From: Rosellinia necatrix
Lineage: Eukaryota; Ascomycota; Sordariomycetes; Xylariales; Xylariaceae
Direction of reading: 5' to 3'
DNA length: 64,000 nucleotides
NCBI GenBank assembly: GCA_021209875.1
Contig: JAGYVD010000002.1
Location: forward strand, 3,844,001-3,908,000
In this document: positions 48,888 to 59,416 of the stretch, one piece after another
Numbering within the stretch: position 1 is the first letter of the stretch
How the letters are laid out: every line of letters begins with the position of its first letter
Position numbers and translations under genes: made by a program
The notes under the pieces: model-generated
Databases searched by the model: none
What the model was told of the DNA's origin: nothing
The model's input: the letters and a program-made list of their open reading frames with translations, nothing else

Positions 48888-49772
48888 CGGGAGGAGAATT
48901 TGGGCTTGGCGAGAAAAGGTATGGGAGGAACGGCGGTCAATGTACGTTCAGTTTTTGAGGCAAAATATCTTGAGATGCTGGAGTTTTGCTCGTTGACATC
49001 GTATTCTTAAACCCCAATTTTGCCTTCTCTGCTTTTCTTTTCTTCTCTTACTTGTGTTGCTAATTATAAAACCGGGTTCAAACGCAACTTATTCGTGTGT
49101 ACTACTCAGGCATGCCAGGCAATATGAATATGGCATGATTAATCTACCCAGGTGGATAAACACATCATCGCGTCTAGAATGTCAGATGTGGCAAAACGTA
49201 TGCATGAATTAGGCCGTCTATATTGTTATTTTTTGCCGATACCGAGGTATCGTTACTGTAGATTCATGTGACGAACAGATCCCACGAGATGTAAAACATA
49301 GTAGGCAAACACAAACATACATCGAGGCACTTGTTCAGCTAGAGATATAAGCCCGAATCACAGACGTGCCTGAAAGTTCCAATGGATATCATCTCGTTTA
49401 GTTGATGGGCTAACATGCTATCCATAGTGGAAGTTGCGTTACAGGGTGCAATTAGGTCAATTATGTACTTGGGTCTTTCTAATGCTTCAAAGAGACGAAA
49501 GCGAAAAACCCTGCTCTCATTTGCGGGCCAACGCTTCCATCAAGGTGGTATGCAGAATGTCGTAATATACATGGTGTGTGCTCAACTCCCCCGCCTAAAC
49601 ATCAAGGGCTATGCAACTCCATACCTACATACTCTTTAACATTGGCTCGTGTTACAATATAAAATAGGAACGTCGTGTTACGTCGTCCTCATGTGGAGGG
49701 AAGCCAGCCGGGTTGGTAATTGACCAATGTAAGGAGGCATGTGTGCCAATCTTGGCACGACAAACCCACAAC
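48888..49772. other. Convergent 3' intergenic region
   Basis: This stretch separates the PKS and SET9 3' ends and marks the right limit of the biosynthetic block. No gene was seen. Confidence 0.5.
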
Positions 49773-52021
49773 CTAGCACGTTACGGCTTTCATGCTCGAC
49801 CTCCTTCGCTGGCTTATACGCCGTGCATCCGTCGGACTGTCATCTTCGGATCCATCGGCGTCGTTTGTGTTAGGCTGTACTATCGGGTACTTTCTGGGTC
49901 TTCCTGGTCCTCGTTTACCGACGTTTGCGACATTGGAGCGGGCGGCTGCCTTAGCCCTTGCGACAGCAGCCGGCACTTTCCGACCTCGAACTCTAGCCTC
50001 TTCTTCTGTATCTAAAAACCTATGAATTGTTCGGGGGTCAAGGATTCGCTCTTCTTTGTCGTTTGGTCCATCGTTTTCGGTTTTGGGCCAAGAAAACCCA
50101 TACAGCTTCGAGTGCCGTTCGCACCGAAAACAAGAGCTTCGTGTGTAATAGGCGTTCCGTTGAACAAATGCATCATTGCAAATGGTGCAGTGAATCCAAG
50201 CGGTATTGGGTTCTGAGAGGAGAACGGGAGTGAGGGTATAGTCGCCGGGTACTCGTTTTTTGGTCACCTCGACTGGCTCATCTATAGACTCAGCCTCTTC
50301 ATCTTTTTCGGCCCTTTTTGGCCTGCCTCTCACAGCCTGTCGACCACGAGTCAACGGCTGACTTAGTGTTTCAACACCTATGAGTGAAGATTTCGAAGCC
50401 GGTAGTGCGCCTTCGGAGATATCTATGACTGGAGCCGGGAACACTATTAGATCGGCTGATGGAAGCCCATTGGCCTGACTATTTACGGCTGAAGCTGAAG
50501 AAATTATGCTGATTGAATCGGTCACACTTGAAATTGGGATATCGTCGAGCGGTGATGGTGACTCTACTTTGACAACGGGCACAAAGGGCGTGCGCGAGGC
50601 TCCTGTAATTGAAGATAAATCTTCCTCCTCTTTTGGTGCAATGACTCGAGGCCGGACAGGCGTCAAAGCTGGAGATTGCAGGGTTATCTCTTCAGCCTCT
50701 TCTTCTGGCGTTGTTTCTTCGGGCGTCGTCGCTTCAGGCGTCGTCACATCGGTTGTCGCCGTTGCATCAATGCTCACAGAATCGGATGCCGAGCGTTCGC
50801 TTGGAGTGGTATCATCGCTGCTTTGCCTGTCTAATCCGCCGAGGATAGGAACAGATTCAGCATCATATTGCAGTGTCTTTTGCCGCTTTGATGGTGTGAC
50901 AGGAGGTGATCGTAAAGATTCGTATTCCCTTTTCCGTTTTTCCCGAAGGATATTCTGAGGAGCAGGAGAGTTGTGTAGTGATTCACTCTCCGAACTAACG
51001 TTTTTTGGTTTTGGTTTAGTTTTCCGAATGCGGGGCCGAATGCCAGGCGTAACCGAGGGCGTGCGTGAGCCAGATGCACAGCTATCATCTCTTCTGCGAC
51101 GACGTAAGGAATACCCTTCGGACGTTGAGTCCTCAATGCTCTTCTTCAGCCCAACACCCCCGCCGCCTTGTGCCCAGCCATTGGCAGCGTTCTCCTCGCA
51201 TGTCTTGCACAAACACTCACAATTATCCTCTCCAAAGTAGTTATCCGCATAGGAAACGGTGATTTCGTCGCCGACATCAATGTTCTGCGTTGCGACAATC
51301 TCAATGCCGGACTGACCAGTGATCATTAAGCGTGCGTTGGCGTTGCAATCATGATTTGCGAATCGGGCGGGGCCCATGAAAAGGGCGGCGCATTTGTTCC
51401 TAGAGCTGATCACAATGCTGAAGTCTTTCTTCCTCATTGCGAGCTCCTTGTCTTCCTTTGCAGTGATCATGACCTGAATCCCGGAGAGATACTTAATAGG
51501 CTGGCCCTTTTTGATGTACTTGCGGGCGGTGACCGCAGCCTCATGACTGTAGATAGTATATCGGTTGGTTGACGATACCTCGAATGGGCAATCGGGCAGA
51601 TAAATGCGCATATATCGGCGAAGATGGGCGCGAAAGTCAGCCTGTTCTTTTGGCGTCTTCAAACCACTATAAAATCTCCGGACACCGTCTGCCGCAAGGA
51701 GCTTAGATTCGGCAGCATCGAGGTCAGGGTCTACAATTAGATGCGATTGGATAACCTTGGCGATCTCCTCTTCCGTAACACCCCTCGAGGGACGATAGGA
51801 AGGCCGGTTCTTCGGGATCGTTGTCCAGTAGTAGGCCTAAGCACATGGGGGTTAGTCATGGCTCTCGTTGGGTGCATGAGAACGAGCCAGGGCGCCATTG
51901 CGCCATGCGCGCCGGTTGAACTCACATGGTCGATGAGCACATCAGTGAGAATATCATCGTAGGATGATAGTTGCGCCAATGTAATTGACTGCCTCTTTGC
52001 GGCAGAGGTCGGTGCAGGCAT
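49773..52021 (-). CDS. SET9: Histone H4-K20 methyltransferase Set9 (Suv4-20/KMT5)
   Basis: Two exons on the minus strand, 51926-52021 and 49773-51836, give 719 residues. The 89-nt intron has GTGAGT and TAG. The N-terminus (SITLAQLSSYDDILTDVLIDH, then AYYWTTIPKNRPSY) is the Set9-specific helical region. The SET core follows, with NRYTIYSHEAAVTARKYIKKG, ARFANHDCNANARL near residue 190 and the YADNYFGEDNCECLCKTC post-SET cysteines. The long C-terminal half is disordered, with Thr/Glu repeats. It contains two AT-hook-like pieces: RGRPKRAEK and, near the end, RGPGRPRKYP. Set9 methylates H4K20 and supports DNA-damage checkpoint signalling in yeasts. The start at 52021 is the first in-frame ATG. Known homologues are shorter or similar in length; the extra length here is in the disordered tail. 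Confidence 0.94.
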
Positions 52022-52662
52022 CGCCAAAGCCAGCGTCCCAATTGCTATCCAAGAAAGCGACCGGTACGGGATGAAACCAATACAGCAGACCGACGGAGGG
52101 ACGGAGAAGCCAGGGAGTGTAATGCAGATATTATCTATGCGACAGAGAAGAAACCTCGTTCCACGCCGAGGCTAGGGAACAAAAGGGGCGGTGGAGAGAG
52201 AGAAGGGGAAGGGGGGCGTTGACAGCAGGGCTCCTCTGACCCGAACGATTGTTGGTTGTTGTCACCAGTGAGAGTGAGGCTTTGGTGATGTTGTGATAAA
52301 AGTCTATCACGAGATGACAAGATAGGCATATGAGGGAAAGGGCAGAATGGGGGGTCCGGCAGATTGATCCGTCCAATGAGATTATGCCTCAAGCATGGTG
52401 TGAGGTATAAGAAGAGAGAAGAGAGCGAGGTGAAAGGTTTCCACGGCTTTCAGGAGGACGTCATTCCAGAGGTTGGGTGGATGTGACTGAGTAATGCAGG
52501 GGAGATTAACTATGGGAGGTAGTGTGCATGGATGAGGAGAGGAGAAACAGCTGAAGGGCTGAACAGCGAGACGCAGCAGTCGTGCTTGTCTGGTGTCTGG
52601 TGTCTGGTGTACTCGGGTAGTTAATGAATGACTCTTCAGGATGCTGACAGGGTCGGTCTTGC

Positions 52663-52736
<74 letters not shown>

Positions 52737-53866
52737 TCTCGAAATTGATAAGGACTGTCTGTCTGTTTATACGAAGCAGAGATACAAGTAGAGAGAAAAT
52801 AATACCACGCATGCACCTAACCAAGCATCATTGCTGCTGCTGCTGCTGCTGCTACTACTGCTACTGCTGCTGTTCAACAAGTGAGCGACGGGGAGAGGGA
52901 AGGGGATCGAGAGAGACACAGCAGCGCCGGGATGGCATGAGTTAGTTAGCGAGCGCCGGGCGGGCATGTTGAGTTGCGGCACCCAGAGCAACGCAAATAG
53001 TGGGCCGGGAGGGTGGCAGGTCAACCATTTCCCTTAATCCAATTTGGGGGGAGCGGGACAAGGGTCACAGACACCACCTGCGCCCGAACAGGGGCGCATC
53101 GATGCTCATCAAAGTAGTCGTAGGGAGCTAGCCCGACCAGTCGCCAATCATAAACACCAATGCATAAGCCCCAGCCCTGTGAGTTTGCGATAGGTACCGT
53201 CGTGTACCTTGCCCGCATTAGTCTCCTTAGCCACAGTCATCTCGATCGGGCAATGTCAACTTTTAGGGGTGGCTTAGATGCCAAGTTGGAGAGGTATGCA
53301 CGCAGTAGGCCACCTGTTAGGTATGCCATTACATAGGTATCTTGCATATCCCAAAATATGACATGGATGACATGGATGGGATGGATGAGATGAGAAATGA
53401 GGATGTTCCACGAATTGGAGATTAGATACGACATTTTGAAAAAAAAAAAAAAAAAAAACACCAGTTGACATGGTGTATAGGTAAGATGTATATACATATG
53501 CATAAGGGATATATATATAACCAACTGTGGTAACAGAGAATACTACCGCAAATTAAAGCACCTCAGCGCCTACTTGTATAACTATACCTGCATAACTACC
53601 TACTGTGGCGGTGCTACTATGTTTAGGTACCTACGTATGTAGGTAGCTAAGTACCTAGGTAGGTAGGTAGGTAGGCAGGTACCTAGGTACCTAGTTAGTT
53701 ACCTTAGGTATTTATTTTCAGCCCTCGACGTCATCCAATCACATCCCAATCCTCCAAATTTTCGAGTAGAGCCGCATGGTCGAGTACTCCATCATAACGT
53801 CCACCATTCCAACAAATATACCGTACCAACTTCGAGGCCCTGCATTGGCGGGGAGAACCGGCCAAG
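52022..53866. repeat. Divergent SET9/MRPL38 spacer, repeat-rich
   Basis: No gene is supported. Besides the heptamer array listed separately, it has a CTG run (52831-52873), a tract of 18 A (near 53440) and a dense TAGG/CCTA array (53615-53710). Confidence 0.6.
52664..52739. repeat. Heptanucleotide array TCTTCTG
   Basis: About 10-11 near-perfect tandem copies, 640 nt upstream of the SET9 start codon. The array is pyrimidine-rich on the + strand. Confidence 0.95.
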
Positions 53867-54593
53867 ATGATTCAATTAAAGGTATGACACTACGTCCGTC
53901 GCTAGAATAAGCTCGTCTCGAGGTTTGGCCTGGCAATTGACTTGAATCCCAGACTATGCTGAATTGCATCGACAACTCAGGCGCCGCTATTGTCGAATGC
54001 GTACTCGTCGTCGGCCAGAAGAAGCATGCAACGATAGGTACGAAACGAACCCGCTATCCCCTCCTCCTCCTTCTCCTCCTCCTCCTTCTCCTCCTCCTCC
54101 TTCTCCTCCTCCTCCTTCTCCTCCTCCTCCTTCTCCTCCTCTATTTGTATATAAAATACCGGTGCTTCTTAAATCCTCGACCCAGCTTAGTTTGCCCGCC
54201 TAGAGGCCATATCTCCCGATCTCGGCCCTTAGCAGCGGCTTCGATTTCCTCGAGAATCTCCCCGGTCAAGGCCCGCTAACATGCCCTTCTCTTGCAGGCG
54301 ACCGATTTGTGGCCGTCGTACAAAAGCAGCGCGGCGCCAGTGACGCCGGTATGGGCGCGGCATCAGCCGCCAACAAGGTGAAGCGTGGTGACATCCGACA
54401 CGCTATCGTGGTGCGGACCAAGAAGAAGGTCCAGCGACCGGATGGCAGTGTTGTGCGATTCGATGACAATGCTTGTGTCCTCATCAACAAATCAGGAGAT
54501 CCCATCGGCACTCGCGTTAACGGTGTGGTCGGCGCCGAGCTGCGGAGGCGAAAATGGAGCAAGATCCTGAGCATGGCACCCACTCATGCCTAG
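53867..54593 (+). CDS. MRPL38: Mitochondrial ribosomal protein uL14m
   Basis: Three exons: 53867-53881 (15 nt, MIQLK), 53953-54037 and 54298-54593. They encode 131 residues. Intron 1 is 71 nt. Intron 2 is 260 nt and holds a pyrimidine minisatellite. The spliced protein starts [21 protein letters not shown] and continues [39 protein letters not shown] and [15 protein letters not shown], the full uL14 fold without extension. It is the large-subunit mitochondrial ribosome protein equivalent to yeast Mrpl38; the short N-terminus without a clear presequence is usual for this protein. The nuclear gene context and introns argue against a cytosolic or organellar copy. Phases at both introns fit. Confidence 0.95.
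54058..54141. repeat. 15-bp pyrimidine minisatellite in MRPL38 intron 2
   Basis: About five copies of a CTCCTCCTCCTCCTT unit. It lies near the 5' end of the 260-nt intron and lengthens it well beyond the local norm. Confidence 0.9.
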
Positions 54594-55275
54594 ATCCTCC
54601 CGCCGTCTCAACGACAAACGATGGTCAATATCCGCATGTCTATAAGAGAATAGGGTCGGACGATGCTGAGAGCAAGAGGCCCATGAGAGCAGATAACGAC
54701 AATGCGAGAGAGCGATTAGGTCAGAGAACAAGCAGTTCGAAGCTACGAGTATGAGGCCAAGTCACTCTAAGCTAGCTTACAGTTCAGGCCTCGATTGTGA
54801 TTGCATGGACTGTACAACTAGTGACGGGGCGAATGGGTGTCAATTTATTGTACATATAGAAGCGCATTTCCCGGCGTTGATAGGAGTCGCGTTGACTTGT
54901 CTTTCGCCTGCCAGAACGGCCCTCCATAACCTCAAGGGTGAATCAATGTCATGCCCGCAGAACCCATGACAATCAGACGACACGCCTGGTCTGATTTTTA
55001 TCGTGGGTGATGGCTCCATGCGATATATCAGTCGCACATAAAGTTGGAACATATTGCAGAACGAAAAGCCCATGTTCTAGATTAGCGTCCATGGATCAAC
55101 TCGCTCCTCTTTCCCATGCAAGTGATTTACACAACGACATAACGTGTACCGCATGAATTTGTGAAACTCGACCCAAACTCCTTCCAATGCAACAAACCAA
55201 GCACAATCCACGGCGGGGTAAAAAAGACCCTGCATGGGGCGCGTAATCCCCCATACAAACCTCCCGGTGCCGTGA
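54594..55275. other. Convergent 3' intergenic region
   Basis: This stretch separates the MRPL38 and RPB9 3' ends. Nothing coding was seen. Confidence 0.5.
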
Positions 55276-56528
55276 TTACTGGAAAATGTGACCGCATTCG
55301 CAACACACGTAGAAGAGTTTCTTCGCACAGCATTAGCAGCATATCCTTCTTTGAGCATATAGGGAGTAAATAGTACTAACCATGCCAGTCTCGGCGCTTC
55401 GTTGCTGGGATTGGAAGAAAACGGCTTCGTCGTGCTGACATACTGGACAACTTTTGTTTGACCGTGGGAGCTATACAGGCAAGGACGACACGTCAGCACC
55501 AGAATTCACCAGAGTACACGAAATATGCATGCTCAGGCTTGGTGCTGCGCTGCGCTGAGGTGCAAAATGGCCTTCATCAGACGACCTATTTTGATTCGTA
55601 ACACCATCGTGTCCGCCATGCTTCCTCACCCGCTAGCAGTTGAACACGACGAGCAAGTAGTATCGGGGGGAGGGGTTCGTATGATAAACGCAATGAGCCA
55701 CTGGCACGTCAAGGCCCGCCGGGGATGCACGCAAGATAGACACAACGCAAAATGGGGAAATTACTACGCAGAGCGACATTGGGGTACGAATTGTATGAAT
55801 AATCAATCAAGGGTATTGTATGTGTCATACACCGAGGGTTCCACGCCAAGGGCCTCCGGAGGGTCTGCTTCAGGATCGAGCACCATTTCGATTGGGAGGT
55901 ATTGAGTGATGGTCTCCTCTGGCAAATGAGGTATGTGTAGGCCGTTATACGATGAGAATCGTTCGACAAAGAGAGATTGTGTCTCCTCGTCCATGGCGCT
56001 CCAGTAGTTTGCAAGTCGTATATAACGAATAGACCGGTCGGCAGCATAATCCGGGTCTCGCAGCACATATTCATTGTACTCGCCAACTGACGCGGGATCC
56101 TCGCACCTATCGCAGTGGAGAAGAGTAATTCCACACCTGAGACACAGGGCTGGGGTGGAGTCGGGGGTAGAAGCAGCAGCAGCAGCAGCAGCAGCAGTGG
56201 TGGTGGTGGTGGTGGTGGTGGTGACAGTGACATGATGAACATCAGAAGAATGAGAAGAAACAGGGCCACGAACCGTGGGGTCTGATCCAACATCCTGGGT
56301 AACGCCGGCCGTCTCGCCAGCGGCACTATTCAGAACGTGCCGGAATACGCAGCTCGAGGTTGCCTCTTCCGTGTACTGGCATGTACGACAGGTAAACATG
56401 AGCTTGTGGGAGTCTTCGTCCTCCTTGGGGTACAGCATGTTGGAGCATTCAGAGCAGAAGCGGAAAGTAATCTGCTCGAGATTGCTCTGGGGGGCCTCGG
56501 TTGAGGTCGTCGACTGCGGGCTCGCCAT
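55276..56528 (-). CDS. RPB9: RNA polymerase II subunit Rpb9
   Basis: Three exons on the minus strand: 56274-56528, 55381-55470 and 55276-55320. They encode 129 residues. Exon 1 carries the first zinc ribbon (FCSECSNMLYP, FTCRTCQY) and ends VGSDPT. Exon 2 begins LPRSNKSCPVCQ and continues EAVFFQSQQRSAETGM. Exon 3 gives KLFYVCCECGHIFQ and stop, completing the second, TFIIS-like ribbon. All joins are phase 0. Intron 2 is 60 nt (GTTAGT, branch CTAAT, AAG). Intron 1 is 803 nt (GTTCGT...TAG), exceptional for this genome, and contains a coding-like ORF continuous with exon 1 (separate entry). Rpb9 acts in start-site selection and transcription fidelity. The N-terminal 15 residues before NLEQITFRF are Ser/Thr-rich and variable in the family. 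Confidence 0.92.
55803..56273 (-). other. Coding-like ORF inside RPB9 intron 1, in frame with exon 1
   Basis: Reading on from RPB9 exon 1 without splicing gives 156 further residues before a stop at 55803. The segment opens with a Thr9-Ala8 run (encoded by ACC and GCT-type repeats, + strand 56176-56222). It then becomes protein-like: CLRCGITLLHCDRCED (CX2C-X6-CX2C), ANYWSAMDEETQSLFVERFSSYNG and LPEETITQYLPIEMVLDPEADPPEAL. Codon use looks like coding DNA. I do not recognise the protein. It could be the alternative last exon of an RPB9 isoform, a nested gene with its own start, or the remnant of a fused gene. Confidence 0.4.
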
Positions 56529-57652
56529 GATTGACGAGAGGGGACGGCGAACGGCAAGTCTTGCAGTAGGTGTGAGACGAGTCCCCGCGCGCGCCAACTG
56601 TGAAGCCGCCTACCAAAGTCGCCGTGGGAGTCAGTGGGCAGGGATAATTCCGAGGTGCCTACCTGCTCTGGGTTTGCAGATGGGGAGTCGTGACTTCAGT
56701 AAATGTGAAATTCTTTTAGGGTGGTGGTAATAACGACGGCAATGGTGACGATGAACAAAGCTGATACCGATGAAGGCAACGGCGGACTCTGGGCGGAGAG
56801 GGTGTTGGACCTTGGATGCGACCGAATATGGCTTAAGGCGTTTTGTAAGGATGTCGGGAGGTCCACGAGTCGCCACCGACACATTCGGGCGCGTCTCGGC
56901 GGATTTAGTCGATCCCGGTAGAAGCCCGGAAAAACTGGCTATTAACTATGCACAAAGCGTGGAATGTGGTCTGTGCTTTTTACATGACCCGCAAATGCAA
57001 TGCTTTGTCCAATCCGTCAACCTCGTCCCGAGATCCCCATTTCGATACTAGGTTAGACCAGATAGGTTAGACCAGCAGCCGACAGTGCTAGTACACTATC
57101 TAGGTAGGTACAAACATAGTTTTACCTAAGTACTTAGGTATGTGCATATGTAGGGATGTAGGCAACTAGTTGCCCCTCCGTTGTTGCCCCGCATCGACAA
57201 CGACCAGAATTGACTCTAATCGACCAACACAGCACACAGCAGCCACGAACCAGGGTAAGCCGCCGTCACCCCGTGATCTCTGAATCCCAGCCCGCTTGCA
57301 GTCCCTTGTAGCTAGTTCTCATTCCGTCATTATATGTATTCTTCTACCCACGAATCTGGTAGCTTCCAAACCTCTAATTTGCATCCTTTTTTTTTTTTTT
57401 TCATCGCCTCATCCAATATATCAGTGTGCGTTTCCCGTCACGTACAAAAAAGGAGTCAGAAGTCAGAGCGCTGGGAAGGCCACCCCCTAGCTTCTAGGAT
57501 ACCGGCGTTGCGACTTTTGGTGGTGCCACGGCGGCGTCCTCGCTCGAAGCCTTATTTGAGACGACAGTAGTTGCGTTTCCCATTGCTTAGCTGTACACTC
57601 AGGTATCACTGTACCCTTGCCTTCGACGTTTGCAGTGCCCAGGTAGCTCAAT
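56529..57652. promoter_or_regulatory. Divergent RPB9/ESS1 spacer
   Basis: No gene is supported. It has a TAGGTTAGACCAGA duplicate near 57050-57075, TAGG units at 57100-57150 and a tract of 14 T at 57389. Confidence 0.45.
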
Positions 57653-58311
57653 ATGGTAAGCTATCAATCACCGACGAGCGCCCTCGATATGACCACTACG
57701 CCACACCTTCTGACTTTCCACCACGGCGCCAGCTCGTCTCCCACTCCTCTTATCTGTGGTAAACCAGGCACTTACAGCCAGCTTAGGACGAGAGCGGTCT
57801 ACCCCAGGGTTGGGAGGTGCGCCACAGCCAGTCTAAAAATCTCCCCTATTACTACAATACGGTCGCAAGAGAGTCACGATGGGAGCCCCCGTCAGGAACC
57901 GATAGTGAGAAGTTGAAGAAGTATATGGCCACCCACCATTCAGCCTCGCAAGGCCCCAACATAGCGCGTCCCGAGGGCAAAATCCGCGCCGCCCACTTAC
58001 TCGTCAAGCACCGAGACAGCCGACGACCAGCGAGTTGGCGTGAAGCCCAAATCACCCGAACCAAGGAAGAAGCCATGGGCATCATCGAGGGTCATGAGCA
58101 AAAGATCAAGTCTGGCGCTGTCACGCTGGGAGAGCTGGCCACTTCCGAGAGCGACTGCACCTCAGCGCGTAAAAGAGGAGACTTGGGCTACTTTGCCAAG
58201 GGAGATATGCAACGGGAGTTTGAAGAAGCTGCCTTTGCGCTCCAGCCAGGGCAGATGACCGGCGTAGTCGAGACGGCAAGTGGACTACATCTGATCGAGC
58301 GCCTTGAATAA
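57653..58311 (+). CDS. ESS1: Peptidyl-prolyl cis-trans isomerase Ess1/Pin1 (parvulin)
   Basis: Proposed structure: exon 1 is only the start codon (57653-57655) followed by GTAAGC; a 131-nt intron ends TTAG; exon 2 is 57787-58311. This yields 175 residues starting MDESGLPQGWEVRHS. The WW domain spans about residues 5-40, with W10 and the second Trp in RESRWEPP. A linker and the parvulin domain follow. Active-site equivalents are visible: AAHLLVKHRDSRRP (His, Lys, Arg-Arg), the Cys in SESDCTSARKRGDLG, and the final His in SGLHLIERLE. The enzyme isomerises pSer/pThr-Pro bonds, notably in the RNA polymerase II CTD; the gene sits next to RPB9. The exon-2 protein is certain. The one-codon first exon is inferred, because the frame is closed by a TAG just before the acceptor. 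Confidence 0.92.
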
Positions 58312-59416
58312 GATTGGATCTCTGTCCCGTTTCGAAGACAAGAAAGAAGTACAGACCCTAAAACGAATGGCCGCAAGTACTACTATCGCAGACGGCTCAA
58401 AAAAAAGAGCTTGATACACTTACTTGCCTTGAAAGATAGGACTTCAGTTAGATGTGTAAACTTGTATTTCCTTCAATCGAATGAGAGCAGTCCTGTTATC
58501 GAAGGAAGCGAATGTTGCACAACCGTATCTTGTCCTTGTTCCATTACTGACCTACTCGCGGTATTGTCGGTCAAAAGCCAGGTTAGTGACAATGCATTGG
58601 GGAGAGATGACGTTCTATTATGCAGCTCCCAGCCGCTTGCAACCCCCCTCGCCCCCTAATAGACTAATCAAGGTGATATCTTACTGGGCACGAAATATGG
58701 GACTAGGCATTCACTCGGAATGGACAAACCCGCTAGTCTTGTGTCTTGTGCGAACATATAGGCGGCCAGGGTAACAGTTTGCGCAATAGGGATAGGGGTC
58801 TCTAGACATAACTGGTTCGTTGCCGACGGCGCACGTAACCTGCATCTGAGATTTTCCCATGCTTCAATATTGATTCCTACGGCAAATATGGCCTTTTGAT
58901 GCTCATGTTCGTTCTTTCGCTACGCGATATTTCATGAAGCACTGTAATACCGAAACCCGTCATACCATTACTCTTCCCCTCCTGCCTTGCGGCCAGCCAG
59001 CATTCATTTCCACGTCAGCTTGAGGGGCTCACAGACTCAGCCCTCAAAGGCCCGTCATAATGCATGTGCCTTCTTTTGATCAAATCTTACGTGTACACGA
59101 GCGCAAAGTTTCCTTGTATCTCACCAAAAAAAAAAAAAAGAAAAAACAAACCGTTGGTTGGCTGAAATCGGTGGTATCTCATGTTCACTCTGGGATCTCC
59201 TAAACCCCTTTTCTATCACCCATACCCAGGCACAGATCCTACAATCAGGCCATACAGGATTTGTTCATCATACAGATCGCCATCTTGTTCCAATATGTAA
59301 CCTCGCATTTCGCCGCTCTGGGGACTCGTTACTCACGTATACTCATATAGCATTTCTCAATTCGTTACGTCATCATCGTGGTCTCGTCTCATTAGTTTGA
59401 TTCGTCACTTGGACTG
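58312..59416. other. Convergent 3' intergenic region
   Basis: This stretch separates the ESS1 and LrgB-like 3' ends. An A-rich run lies at 59124-59147. Nothing coding was seen. Confidence 0.5.
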
